Positions 25,127-33,561 of a DNA stretch of 64,000 bases are shown here, piece after piece. The stretch is from the NCBI RefSeq assembly GCF_042660705.1, contig NZ_JBHSUQ010000001.1; one strand, 5' to 3'. Source of the DNA: Undibacterium_A arcticum. Lineage in GTDB: Bacteria; Pseudomonadota; Gammaproteobacteria; Burkholderiales; Burkholderiaceae_D. A program made the position numbers and the translations under genes. The notes under the pieces were generated by a model, which was not told the origin of the DNA, did not search any database, and saw nothing but the letters and a program-made list of their open reading frames with translations. Position 1 is the stretch's first letter. Each line of letters begins with the position of its first letter.

Positions 25127-26659
25127 TCAACGTTCGCGCAACGCACGCCGATACTGGATCGCCTCGGCGATATGCGTCGCACCGATGGTCGCGGCGCCGG
25201 CCAGATCGGCGATGGTGCGCGCCACCTTCAGCACGCGATGATAGGCGCGTGCCGACCAGTTCAGTCGCGTCATCGCGCTGCGCAGCAGCTGTTCGCCGGC
25301 CGCATCGGGTTTGCAGTGCTGGTCGATTTCCGTGGTGGACAACAGGTTGTTGGCCTTGTCCTGCCGTCCCAGTTGCAGCGCAAACGCGCGCTCGACCCGG
25401 GTTGCGACCGCACTCGATGGCTCGCCTTCGCCTTGCTTCATCAGCTCGTCCTGGGCCAGCGCACCGACCTGGATCTGCATGTCGATCCGGTCCAGCAGCG
25501 GCCCGGAGATGCGGTCCTGATAGCGCGCCACATGATCGGGCGTGCAGCGGCATTTGCCGGAAACGTGTCCCAGATAGCCACATGGACAGGGATTCATCGC
25601 CGCAATCAGCTGGAAGCGCGCCGGAAAATCGGCCTGGCGCGCCGCGCGCGAAATCGTGATCTGGCCCGATTCGAGCGGTTCGCGCAGCACTTCCAGGACC
25701 TTGCGATCGAACTCCGGCAATTCGTCCAGAAACAGTACGCCGCGATGCGCCAGCGAGATTTCGCCGGGGCGCGGCGTGCCGCCGCCACCGACCAGCGCCA
25801 CGCCGGACGCGGTGTGATGCGGCGCACGATATGGTCGTTGCTTCCAGCGCGCGATGGAGAAGCCGCTGGTCAGCGATTGCACTGCCGCCGATTCGAGCGC
25901 TTCCTGATCCGTCATCGGCGGCAGGATGCCGGGGAAGCGTGCCGCCAGCATGGTTTTGCCGGTGCCGGGCGGGCCGATCAACAGCACGCTGTGATTGCCG
26001 GCGGCGGCCACTTCCAAGGCGCGCTTGGCCTGCTGCTGGCCCTTGACCTCGGCAAAATCCGGATATTGCGGCCGCACCGCGGCGGCCGCGGGGCGATGGC
26101 GCTGCAGCCTTGCCTCCGGATCGCTGGCGCCGAAGTGGGCGCACACCTGCAGCAGCGATTCGGCCGGATAAATACTGGCGTCGCGCACCAGCGCCGCCTC
26201 ATCGGCATTGGCGCGCGGCAGGATGAAGCCGCGCGGCTTGTGGTCGCGACCGCGCTCGCCGCTGCCGTCATGCATCGCAAAGGTCATCGCCAGCGCGCCG
26301 CGGATCGGGCGCAACTCGCCCGACAGCGACAGTTCGCCGGCGAATTCATACTGGTCGAGCTGGTCGCCCGGGATCTGGCCCGACGCCGCCAGGATCCCGA
26401 GCGCGATCGGCAGATCGAAGCGGCCCGATTCCTTCGGCAGGTCGGCCGGCGCCAGATTGACCGTGATGCGCTGCGCCGGGAAGTCGAAGCGCGCGTTCTG
26501 CAGCGCGGCCCGCACCCGATCCTTCGATTCCTTGACCTCGGTTTCCGGCAGCCCCACGATGGTGAAACTCGGCAGGCCGTTGGCCAGATGCACCTCGACG
26601 GTGACTTCGGGCGCGTGCATGCCAGCCAGCGCGCGGCTCTTCAATACGGCCAGGGTCAT
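25127..26659 (-). CDS. comM: YifB/ComM-family Mg-chelatase-like AAA+ ATPase
   Basis: A 510-residue protein with an N-terminal Lon-protease-like fold (PEVTVEVHLANGLPSFTIVG), the AAA+ core with Walker A GPPGTGKTMLA, Walker B VLFLDELPEF, MNPCPCGYLGH with zinc-type cysteines and the C-terminal helical part ending RRALRER. ComM is a hexameric helicase that extends branch migration in natural transformation. It reads leftward after ubiK, 15 nt apart. Confidence 0.93.
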   Translation of the reverse strand: MTLAVLKSRALAGMHAPEVTVEVHLANGLPSFTIVGLPETEVKESKDRVRAALQNARFDFPAQRITVNLAPADLPKESGRFDLPIALGILAASGQIPGDQLDQYEFAGELSLSGELRPIRGALAMTFAMHDGSGERGRDHKPRGFILPRANADEAALVRDASIYPAESLLQVCAHFGASDPEARLQRHRPAAAAVRPQYPDFAEVKGQQQAKRALEVAAAGNHSVLLIGPPGTGKTMLAARFPGILPPMTDQEALESAAVQSLTSGFSIARWKQRPYRAPHHTASGVALVGGGGTPRPGEISLAHRGVLFLDELPEFDRKVLEVLREPLESGQITISRAARQADFPARFQLIAAMNPCPCGYLGHVSGKCRCTPDHVARYQDRISGPLLDRIDMQIQVGALAQDELMKQGEGEPSSAVATRVERAFALQLGRQDKANNLLSTTEIDQHCKPDAAGEQLLRSAMTRLNWSARAYHRVLKVARTIADLAGAATIGATHIAEAIQYRRALRER

Positions 26660-26674
26660 CGTCGACTCGGCGGC

Positions 26675-26911
26675 TTAGCGCGGCAGCTTGGCTTCAAGCT
26701 CCGCCACGCGCGCTTCCAGCACGTCGAGCTTGGCGCGGGTCTTGGCCAGCACCTGCGCCTGCACGTCGAATTCTTCGCGCGTGACCAGGTCGAGCTTGGC
26801 AAAGCCCTGGCTCATCAGCGCCTTGACGTTCTTTTCGATGTCCTTGGCGGGTGAATTTTCCAATGCCTGGTTGATCTTGGCCTGCATGTCGTTGAAGAAA
26901 TTCTTGTCCAT
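26675..26911 (-). CDS. ubiK: Ubiquinone biosynthesis accessory factor UbiK
   Basis: A 78-residue BMFP-type protein starting MDKNFFNDMQAKINQ at 26911. The 32 codons upstream belong to the promoter region of the divergent operon. The C-terminal half is a coiled coil (EFDVQAQVLAKTRAKLDVLE, then RVAELEAKL). UbiK aids the soluble Ubi complex that makes ubiquinone. It is divergent from the torF-glnK-amtB operon; the NtrC palindrome lies 24 nt upstream of its start. Confidence 0.88.
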   Translation of the reverse strand: MDKNFFNDMQAKINQALENSPAKDIEKNVKALMSQGFAKLDLVTREEFDVQAQVLAKTRAKLDVLEARVAELEAKLPR

Positions 26912-26934
26912 CGCTGTCCTCTGTCTCGGTTGGG

Positions 26935-26953
26935 CCGCACCAGTTTGGTGCGG
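26935..26953. promoter_or_regulatory. NtrC binding site
   Basis: A perfect palindrome, GCACCA-GTT-TGGTGC at 26937-26951, extended by one CG pair on each side, matches the NtrC consensus. A weaker half-site TGGTGC follows at 26977-26982. It lies ~130 nt upstream of the sigma-54 promoter, a normal enhancer distance, and upstream of glnK-amtB, the classic NtrC target. Confidence 0.8.
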
Positions 26954-27076
26954 TCGGCGGTAAATCGGTATAAATCTGGTGCGCTGCAAACGCGCTGTCC
27001 TTGCCATTTCATCATAGTCCGCGCCGCGTCGGGTGGCAAAAGGGCTGAATCGGCGTCAATTAATCCCCTGAGCACC

Positions 27077-27092
27077 TGGCACGAGTCCTGCT
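27077..27092 (+). promoter_or_regulatory. Sigma-54 (-24/-12) promoter for torF-glnK-amtB
   Basis: TGGCACG-AGTC-CTGCT fits the sigma-54 consensus with the exact GG-to-GC spacing and one mismatch (C for T before TGC). It stands 65 nt before the torF start. Together with the upstream NtrC palindrome it predicts induction under nitrogen limitation. Confidence 0.78.
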
Positions 27093-27156
27093 AATGCTAA
27101 AGGGAAACTTGTTCGTTCGCCATTTTATTGTGCAAAACCGTCTCCAGGGAACTAAG

Positions 27157-27942
27157 ATGAAAAAATTGATACTTGCAGTCGCCGTGTCCGCCGTCGCCGG
27201 CGGCAGTCTTTGCGCCATGCCGGCGTGGGCCGAAGATGCCAAGCCGGAGCACGAAGTCAGCTTCAATGCCAGCCTGGTCAGCGATTACCGCTATCGCGGC
27301 ATTTCGCAGACGCGGCTGGATCCAGCGCTGCAGGGCGGCGCCGATTATGTCCACAACCCGTCCGGGTTCTACGCCGGTACCTGGCTGTCGACCATCAAAT
27401 GGGTCAAGGACATCGGCAACGGCGCCGGCAGCACGCCGCTGGAGTGGGATCTGTATGCCGGCAAGAAGGGTGAACTGGTCAAGGATGTGAGTTATGACGT
27501 CGGCGCGCTGGCCTATGTCTACGTCAACAATAAGCTCGACGACGTGCCCGGCTTCAAGAACGCCAATACCTTTGAAATCTACGGCCAGCTCGGCTACGGT
27601 CCGGCCTATATCAAGTATTCGCATGCGCTGACCACCCTGTTCGGCATCCCGGACAGCAAGAACAGCGGTTACGTGGACCTCGGCGCCAATGTCGACCTGG
27701 GCAGTGATTTCACCTTGAACCTGCACGCCGGCTATCAAAAGGTGCGCGGCGTGAATGACTCGGCCGCGACCTACAGCGACTACAAGATCGGCGTCAGCAA
27801 GGTCTTCAACCAGCTTGGCGGCGTCACGCTGGCGGTGGCCGCGGTCGACACCAACGCCGACGAGACGTTCTATGCGTCGCCGGCTAACGGCAAGTTCATG
27901 GGCAAGCGTGCGCTGGTGGTTTCCGTCGCAAAAACTTTTTAA
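27157..27942 (+). CDS. TorF-family outer-membrane porin-like protein
   Basis: A 261-residue protein with a clean signal peptide (MKKLILAVAVSAVAGG, cut after AWA) and beta-strand-rich repeats (SLVSDYRYRGISQT, LEWDLYAGKKGEL, FEIYGQLGYGP, FTLNLHAGYQKV, ending in VAKTF with a terminal Phe typical of outer-membrane barrels). The SDYRYRGISQT text is the mark of the TorF putative porin family, often encoded beside glnK-amtB. It may pass ammonium or small N compounds through the outer membrane, which is inference. The start chosen removes 21 codons of leader. Confidence 0.88.
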   Translation: MKKLILAVAVSAVAGGSLCAMPAWAEDAKPEHEVSFNASLVSDYRYRGISQTRLDPALQGGADYVHNPSGFYAGTWLSTIKWVKDIGNGAGSTPLEWDLYAGKKGELVKDVSYDVGALAYVYVNNKLDDVPGFKNANTFEIYGQLGYGPAYIKYSHALTTLFGIPDSKNSGYVDLGANVDLGSDFTLNLHAGYQKVRGVNDSAATYSDYKIGVSKVFNQLGGVTLAVAAVDTNADETFYASPANGKFMGKRALVVSVAKTF

Positions 27943-27953
27943 GCGAGGCTCAC

Positions 27954-28292
27954 ATGAAAATGATTACCGCCATTATCAAACCGTTCAAGCTCGACGAGGT
28001 GCGTGAAGCCTTGTCGGCGATCGGGGTGCAAGGCATCACCGTCACCGAAGTCAAGGGTTTCGGCCGCCAGAAAGGCCATACCGAGCTGTATCGCGGCGCC
28101 GAATACGTGGTCGATTTCCTGCCCAAGACGCGGATCGAGGCAGCAGTCGACGACGCGCTGGTCGAGCATGTGATCGAGGCGATCGAAACCTCGGCTCGCA
28201 CCGGCAAGATCGGCGACGGCAAGATTTTTGTGAGCGCGCTGGAACAGGTGGTGCGGATCCGCACCGGTGAAACCGGCAATGACGCACTGTAA
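27954..28292 (+). CDS. glnK: Nitrogen regulatory PII protein GlnK
   Basis: A 112-residue PII protein of standard length. The T-loop holds the uridylylation site Tyr51 within LYRGAEYVVDFLPK, and the C-terminal signature is TGKIGDGKIFV. PII proteins sense 2-oxoglutarate and ATP/ADP, and GlnK plugs the AmtB channel when nitrogen is ample. It sits 11 nt after torF and 10 nt before amtB, so the three share a transcript from the sigma-54 promoter. Confidence 0.97.
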   Translation: MKMITAIIKPFKLDEVREALSAIGVQGITVTEVKGFGRQKGHTELYRGAEYVVDFLPKTRIEAAVDDALVEHVIEAIETSARTGKIGDGKIFVSALEQVVRIRTGETGNDAL

Positions 28293-28302
28293 GGGGAAAA
28301 CA

Positions 28303-29877
28303 ATGAAAACAACAATCGCCAAATGGCTGGCAGGCTGCGCCTTGTGCGTCACCGCTGTATGCTCCGTGCCCGCATGGGCGGCCGATGAATCGTCCGCGGC
28401 CACTACGGCGCCGGCTGCCAGCAGTGCCGCAGTGGCGGCGCCTGCCTCGAGCGCAGCCGCATCGGCTGCTGCACCTGCAGCTGCACCAGCGGCCACGACA
28501 GCAGCGGCCCCATCTTCTGCACCGGCCGCAGCTCCCGCTGCCGCCCCGACCCCGAACAAGGGTGACACCAGCTGGATGATGGTCTCGACCATGCTGGTGA
28601 TCCTGATGACGATCCCCGGTCTGGCGCTGTTCTATGGCGGCCTGGTGCGTTCCAAGAACATGCTGTCGATCCTGCTGCAGGTGTTCGTGATTTTCGCCGT
28701 CATCATCGTATTGTGGTGCATCTACGGCTATTCCCTGGCATTTACGGAAAATACCCGCTTCATCGGGGGTTTCGACCGCTTATTCCTGAACGGCATCTGG
28801 GACCCGGTCAAGGCCACTTTCTCGACCGCCGCCACCTTTAGCAAAGGCGTGGTGCTACCGGAATTCGTCTACGTCGCGTTCCAGGCCACGTTTGCGGCAA
28901 TCACCTGCGGCCTGATCATCGGCGCTTTTGCCGAACGGGCGCGCTTTGCGGCGGTGCTGCTGTTCGTGGTGCTGTGGTTCACCTTTGCTTACCTGCCGAT
29001 CGCGCACATGGTCTGGTTCTGGCCCGGTCCGGACGGCATCAAGGATGCGGGAACGCTGGCGTCCGAGACGGCCAAGGGCGGCTTCCTGTGGCAAAAAGGC
29101 GCGCTCGACTTCGCCGGCGGCACCGTGGTGCACATCAATGCGGCGGTGGCAGGCCTGGTCGGTGCGGTCCTGATCGGCAAGCGTGTCGGCTACGGCCGTG
29201 AATCGATGGCGCCGCATTCGCTGACGATGACCATGATCGGCGCGTCGCTGCTGTGGGTCGGCTGGTTCGGCTTCAACGCCGGTTCGGCGCTGGAAGCGGG
29301 CGACGTTGCCGCGCTGGCCTTCATCAACACGCTGCTGGCGACCGCTACCGCGACGCTGTCGTGGCTGTTCGGCGAGTGGCTGTTCAAGGGCAAGCCGTCG
29401 ATGCTGGGCGGCGCGTCCGGCGCGGTGGCCGGTCTGGTGGCAATCACCCCGGCCTGCGGCTTCGTCGGTCCGATGGGTGCACTGGCGATCGGTCTGTTGG
29501 CCGGCCTGCTGTGCCTGTGGGGCGTGAACGGTCTGAAGAGTCTGATCGGCGCCGACGATTCGCTCGACGTGTTCGGTGTGCACGGCGTCGGCGGTATCCT
29601 GGGCGCGCTGTTGACCGGTGTCTTCGCGTCGCCGGCGCTCGGCGGCCAGGGCATCTTCGATTACGTGACCAATGCGATGTCGAAGGACGCGTATTCGATC
29701 GGCGGCCAAGTCTGGATCCAGGCGCAGGCGATCGGCACCACCATCCTCTGGTCGGCAGTGGTGTCGGTGGTCGCGTACAAGCTGGTCGACCTGACAGTCG
29801 GGCTGCGGGTACCCGAAGAAGAAGAGCGCGAAGGTCTGGATATTACCAGCCACGGTGAATCGGCTTATCACGCTTGA
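28303..29877 (+). CDS. amtB: Ammonium transporter with a signal peptide and long Ala/Pro linker
   Basis: A 524-residue Amt channel. After a signal peptide (KWLAGCALCVTAVCSVPAWA) comes an Ala/Ser/Pro-rich linker of ~65 residues, then TWMM-like entry (SWMMVSTMLVILM) and eleven membrane helices with PGLALFYGGLVRSKN, the pore histidines in TVVHINAAVAG and VFGVHGVGGILGALLTGVF, and GWFGFNAGSAL. It forms a trimer that conducts ammonium or ammonia. The linker is longer than in E. coli AmtB. The start was taken at 28303 after GGGGAAA; an ATG at 28267 lies inside glnK. Confidence 0.95.
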   Translation: MKTTIAKWLAGCALCVTAVCSVPAWAADESSAATTAPAASSAAVAAPASSAAASAAAPAAAPAATTAAAPSSAPAAAPAAAPTPNKGDTSWMMVSTMLVILMTIPGLALFYGGLVRSKNMLSILLQVFVIFAVIIVLWCIYGYSLAFTENTRFIGGFDRLFLNGIWDPVKATFSTAATFSKGVVLPEFVYVAFQATFAAITCGLIIGAFAERARFAAVLLFVVLWFTFAYLPIAHMVWFWPGPDGIKDAGTLASETAKGGFLWQKGALDFAGGTVVHINAAVAGLVGAVLIGKRVGYGRESMAPHSLTMTMIGASLLWVGWFGFNAGSALEAGDVAALAFINTLLATATATLSWLFGEWLFKGKPSMLGGASGAVAGLVAITPACGFVGPMGALAIGLLAGLLCLWGVNGLKSLIGADDSLDVFGVHGVGGILGALLTGVFASPALGGQGIFDYVTNAMSKDAYSIGGQVWIQAQAIGTTILWSAVVSVVAYKLVDLTVGLRVPEEEEREGLDITSHGESAYHA

Positions 29878-29987
29878 TGGAGTATATGTAAATTTCGCTT
29901 TACAGTAGGTGGAGGTGGTAGTTCCACAATAGGAGTATGGTAGTAGTAAATAACTCCAATGCATCCGGCGATCATGTCGTGAGCGAA

Positions 29988-30014
29988 AGGCGCCTCTTCG
30001 GAGGCGCCTTTTTT
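29988..30014 (+). terminator. Rho-independent terminator after amtB
   Basis: A nine-base-pair GC-rich stem (AGGCGCCTC with GAGGCGCCT) closed by a TTCG tetraloop and followed by a T6 run. It stands 110 nt after the amtB stop and should end the torF-glnK-amtB transcript. Confidence 0.9.
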
Positions 30015-30254
30015 ATGGTCTGGGCGTCGTGTATCACGCCATTCAAGCGCCGCACACGGTCGTGGTCGCGATTGTCGTTCCCGCGCCGCCCGGAACGAAA
30101 TTCCTTGCAAGGCTGGGAGCCCCGGCTGCGCGGGTACCACGCTGCTTTCACGGCCGCGATCGTGGTGCCGGTCTTGATATCGCGCCCAATCGCCCCACAT
30201 CTACGGACTACCCGCCAGCCGATCCGGCGCATTAACGACGCATCCGCTAGAATC
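30015..30254. other. Intergenic region before gshA
   Basis: No gene recognised. ORFs here run through on both strands because of high GC but have no motifs. A TAGAAT sequence at 30249-30254 could be a -10 box for gshA; I see no convincing -35. Confidence 0.35.
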
Positions 30255-30306
30255 GGGCAGATTCGTCGGGCAGATTCGTCTGGTACATTCGTCGCGCACA
30301 TTCATC
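30255..30306 (+). repeat. Four tandem 13-nt repeats in the gshA leader
   Basis: Four adjacent units: GGGCAGATTCGTC twice, then TGGTACATTCGTC and GCGCACATTCATC. They end 25 nt before the gshA start codon. The first two units are identical; the others keep the ATTCRTC half. No hairpin is obvious. Confidence 0.75.
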
Positions 30307-30331
30307 CGTTGCATAAGTAAAAAGGTTTTTT

Positions 30332-31630
30332 ATGGTTCCCCACCTCGTCACGGCGCTGACCGGCCCGCTGCTCGACCTCGAAAAGAAGATTCTGGAGGCC
30401 ACGCCGGCCATCGAGCGCTGGTTCCGGCTCGAATGGCAGGAGCACACGCCGCCGTTCTACTGCTCGGTCGATTTGCGCAATGCCGGCTTCAAGCTGGCGC
30501 CGGTCGACACCAACCTGTTCCCGGGCGGTTTCAACAACCTCGCGCCCGAGATGCTGCCGCTGGCGGTGCAGGCCGCGATGGCCGCGATCGAGAAATATTG
30601 TCCCGATGCCAAGAACCTGCTGCTGATCCCCGAAGCGCACATCCGCAACAGCTTCTACCTGCAGAATCTGGCGCGGCTGATGCAGATTTTCCGCCAGACC
30701 GGCCTCAATGTGCGGCTCGGCTCGTTGTCGGACGATGTCACCGAGCCGACTCCGATCGAATTACCGGACGGCAGCACGCTGACCCTGGAGCCGATCGAGC
30801 GCTCGCAGAACGGGCGCCGCGTCGGCCTGAAAAATTTCGACCCCTGCACCGTGCTGCTGAATAACGATCTGTCGTCCGGCATCCCGGGCATCCTCGAAAA
30901 CGTGAACGAACAAAACCTGCTGCCGCCGCTGCATGCCGGCTGGGCGGTGCGGCGCAAGACCAACCATTTCGCGGCCTACGATGAAGTGGTGAAAAAATTC
31001 GCGAAGCTGATCGACGTCGATCCGTGGATGCTCAATCCGTATTTCGCCCGCTGCGCCGGCATCAATTTCAACGACCGCACCGGCGAGGACCGGCTGGTGG
31101 CCGCGGTCGACGGCGTGCTGGCCAAGATCCGCAAGAAATACAAGGAATACGGCATCAAGGAAACCCCGTTCGTGATCGTGAAGGCCGACGCCGGCACCTA
31201 TGGCATGGGCATCATGACGATCAAGGACAGCAGCGAGGTCAAGGACCTGAACCGCAAGCAGCGCAGCAAGATGGCTGTGGGCAAGGACGGCCTCGAAGTG
31301 ACCGACGTGATCGTGCAGGAAGGGGTGCATTCGTTCGAGCACATCAACGAGTCGGTGGCCGAGCCGGTGGTCTACATGATCGACCGCTACGTGGTCGGCG
31401 GCTTCTACCGGGTCCACGCCGACCGCGCGATCGACCAGAACCTGAACGCGCCGGGCGCCCATTTCGTGCCACTCGCGTTTGCCCAGCAGCACGCGTTGCC
31501 GGACCTGAAGGCCAAGCCCGGCACCGCGGCGCCGAACCGTTTCTACATGTACGGTGTGGTGGCGCGGCTGGCCTTGCTGGCGGCGTCGCTGGAGATGGAA
31601 AAGACCGATCCGAATCCGGAAATCTATTGA
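30332..31630 (+). CDS. gshA: Glutamate-cysteine ligase (proteobacterial/Acidithiobacillus type)
   Basis: A 432-residue enzyme for the first step of glutathione synthesis: ATP-dependent joining of glutamate and cysteine. The text (MVPHLVTALTGPLLDLEKK, ERWFRLEWQEHTPPFYCSVDLRN, FPGGFNNL, EGVHSFEHINESVAEPVVY) matches the GshA class of betaproteobacteria, which differs from E. coli GshA. AAAGG precedes the ATG by seven bases. gshB follows 140 nt later, giving both pathway steps in a row. Confidence 0.9.
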   Translation: MVPHLVTALTGPLLDLEKKILEATPAIERWFRLEWQEHTPPFYCSVDLRNAGFKLAPVDTNLFPGGFNNLAPEMLPLAVQAAMAAIEKYCPDAKNLLLIPEAHIRNSFYLQNLARLMQIFRQTGLNVRLGSLSDDVTEPTPIELPDGSTLTLEPIERSQNGRRVGLKNFDPCTVLLNNDLSSGIPGILENVNEQNLLPPLHAGWAVRRKTNHFAAYDEVVKKFAKLIDVDPWMLNPYFARCAGINFNDRTGEDRLVAAVDGVLAKIRKKYKEYGIKETPFVIVKADAGTYGMGIMTIKDSSEVKDLNRKQRSKMAVGKDGLEVTDVIVQEGVHSFEHINESVAEPVVYMIDRYVVGGFYRVHADRAIDQNLNAPGAHFVPLAFAQQHALPDLKAKPGTAAPNRFYMYGVVARLALLAASLEMEKTDPNPEIY

Positions 31631-31771
31631 GTGGGATCGCATCGCCTTGCGGCCAGCGCGTTTGCACTGGCCGGTCGTCAGGCCAGGACGCGGTGCGGTT
31701 CGGCGCCGAACGATGCCCGGTTGGCTGTGTTGAACCGCGCTGGCGCGCTTGCATAATTTAAGAGGACTTCG

Positions 31772-32739
31772 ATGAAACTTGCCTTCCTGGCCGACCCGTT
31801 GGCCGGTTTCAAGACCTATAAGGATTCCACCTACGCGATGATGGTCGAGGCCGCGCGCCGCGGCTACGAGCTATATGCATTCGAACAGCGCGCCCTGGCG
31901 CTCGACGGCGGCGGCGTGCGGGCCAATGTCGACCGTATCACGCTGACCGGCAATCCGCGCAGCGATGATCACCACCAGCCGCATGACTGGTACCGCGCCG
32001 AGCCGATTGGCGTGCAGCCATTGTCACAGTTCGATGCGGTGATCAACCGCAAGGACCCGCCGTTCGACATGGAATACATCTACACCACCTACCTGCTGGA
32101 ACTGGCGGTGCAGCAAGGTGCGCGGGTGCTGAACGATCCGACCGCGGTGCGCAATCACAACGAAAAACTGGCAATCGCGCAATTCCCGCAATTCATCACG
32201 CCGACCCTGGTCACGCGCGACGAGGCGCGGCTGCGCGCCTTCCACGCCGAGCACCAGGACATCATCCTGAAACCACTGGACGGCATGGGCGGCACCGGCG
32301 TCTTTCGCATCAAGGCCGATGCGATGAACCTGGGCGCGATCATCGAGACCCTGACCGACAACGGCGCCCACAGCATCATGGCGCAGCGTTTCATTCCCGA
32401 GATCGTCACGGGTGACAAGCGCATCCTGGTGATCGGCGGCGAGCTGGTGCCGTTCTCGCTGGCGCGCATCCCGCAGGGCACCGAAGTGCGCGGCAACCTG
32501 GCCGCCGGCGGCCTCGGCGTGGCGCAGCCACTGAGCGCGCGCGACCGCGAAATCGGCGAAGCCTTGGGCCCGGTCCTGGCGAGTCGCGGCCTGTTGCTGG
32601 TAGGATTAGATGTTATCGGCGATTGCCTGACCGAGGTGAATGTCACCAGCCCGACCTGTTTCAGGAAATCACGCAACAAACCGGCTTCGACGTGGCTGCG
32701 ATGTTCATCGATGCAGTCGAAAAAGCGGTCCGGGCTTGA
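31772..32739 (+). CDS. gshB: Glutathione synthetase, frameshift near the C-terminus
   Basis: ATP-grasp enzyme joining glycine to gamma-glutamylcysteine; 322 residues if repaired. Motifs are FLADPLAGFKTYKDSTYAMM, INRKDPPFDMEYIYTT, LKPLDGMGGTGVFRI, IPQGTEVRGNLAAGG and GDCLTEVNVTSPTCF. After TCF the frame slips because a C is missing (TTTCAGG instead of TTTCCAGG, ~32665). The correct tail, QEITQQTGFDV to AVEKAVRA, is intact in the next frame with a TGA at 32737. Unrepaired, the ORF ends at 32764 with an unrelated tail. I take this as a sequence error in a normal gene. Confidence 0.9.
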
Positions 32740-32743
32740 ACAT

Positions 32744-32762
32744 ATACTGCCTGCAGTATTTT
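32744..32762 (+). terminator. Possible weak terminator after gshB
   Basis: ATACTG and CAGTAT pair around a CCTG loop and are followed by T4. The stem is short and AT-rich, so its strength is doubtful, but it lies 5 nt past the repaired gshB stop. Confidence 0.4.
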
Positions 32763-32780
32763 AAAATCCCGGTGAAAGTA

Positions 32781-32810
32781 TTGCGGAATAAGAGTTTTTT
32801 TGCATATACT
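32781..32810 (+). promoter_or_regulatory. Sigma-70-type promoter for the PTS genes
   Basis: TTGCGG at 32781-32786 and TATACT at 32805-32810 are 18 bases apart, in AT-rich sequence between gshB and the EIIA gene. The -10 is good and the -35 fair. It stands 45 nt before the EIIA start. Confidence 0.5.
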
Positions 32811-32854
32811 CCCTGATTATTGTTGGCTTGCATAAGGTTGCATAAGGTTCCGGT

Positions 32855-33253
32855 ATGGTCGGCATTCTTCTTCTCACCCACGCGCCGCTCGGTCAGGCCT
32901 TCATCGCCGCCACGCAGCATGTCTTTCGCGGCCAGCCCGAACGGCTGGAGGCGATCGACGTGGTGGCCGACCAGAGTCCGGCCGAGGTCAACCAATTGGC
33001 GGCCGAGGCGATCACGCGCCTGGACGATGGCTCCGGTGTGCTGGTGATCACCGACGTCAAGGGCGGCACGCCGTCCAATTGCTGCAACACGCTGGCCGAA
33101 GCCGGCCGGATCGAAGTGATCGCCGGCATCAGCCTGCCGATGCTGCTGCGCGCGCTGACGTACCGCCAGGATACGCTGGACGTGGTGGTCGAAATGGCGC
33201 TGGCCGGCGGCCAGAATGGCGCGGTGCGGGTCGACAATCGACTGCGGCTTTAG
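32855..33253 (+). CDS. PTS EIIA component, mannose/fructose subfamily
   Basis: A 132-residue EIIA-Man-type protein with the phosphorylated histidine His9 in LLLTHAPLG and VITDVKGGTPSNCCN. It takes phosphate from HPr. No EIIB or EIIC gene is visible nearby, so as in other betaproteobacteria this chain is probably regulatory and not for sugar uptake. HPr and EI genes follow in the same direction. Confidence 0.9.
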   Translation: MVGILLLTHAPLGQAFIAATQHVFRGQPERLEAIDVVADQSPAEVNQLAAEAITRLDDGSGVLVITDVKGGTPSNCCNTLAEAGRIEVIAGISLPMLLRALTYRQDTLDVVVEMALAGGQNGAVRVDNRLRL

Positions 33254-33291
33254 TCTCATTTAACCTCCAAAAACACCGGCAAACTCCAGCG

Positions 33292-33561
33292 ATGATTCAA
33301 CAAGAACTCGAAATCACCAACAAACTCGGCCTGCATGCCCGCGCCTCCGCCAAACTGACCCAACTCGCCACCAAGTACAAAAGCGATGTCTGGCTGACCC
33401 GCAACACGCGCCGCGTCAACGCCAAATCGATCATGGGCGTGATGATGCTGGCCGCCGGCAAGGGCGCCAGGGTAACGCTGGAGACCGATGGCGCCGACGA
33501 AGCGGACTGTTTCAATGCAATCACTGCCCTGATACACGACAAGTTCGGCGAAGGCGAATAG
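33292..33561 (+). CDS. ptsH: Phosphocarrier protein HPr
   Basis: An 89-residue HPr of standard length with His15 in LGLHARASAKL and Ser46 in NAKSIMGVMML, the site for HPr kinase in organisms that have it. It relays phosphate from EI to EIIA. Start at 33292 (ATGATTCAAC); an upstream in-frame ATG belongs to a shadow of the EIIA gene. Its stop codon TAG is the first base of the hairpin repeat that separates it from ptsI. Confidence 0.95.
   Translation: MIQQELEITNKLGLHARASAKLTQLATKYKSDVWLTRNTRRVNAKSIMGVMMLAAGKGARVTLETDGADEADCFNAITALIHDKFGEGE

Noticed and set aside
24123..26144. A 673-codon leftward ORF as a single fused protein
   Set aside because: Only the part from 25115 (MFIGILC) is protein-like (EamA). 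The rest is the comM gene read in a wrong frame.
28855..29964. A 369-residue ORF opposite amtB
   Set aside because: Antisense of a membrane-protein gene at high GC; rich in Arg, Gln and His with no domain.
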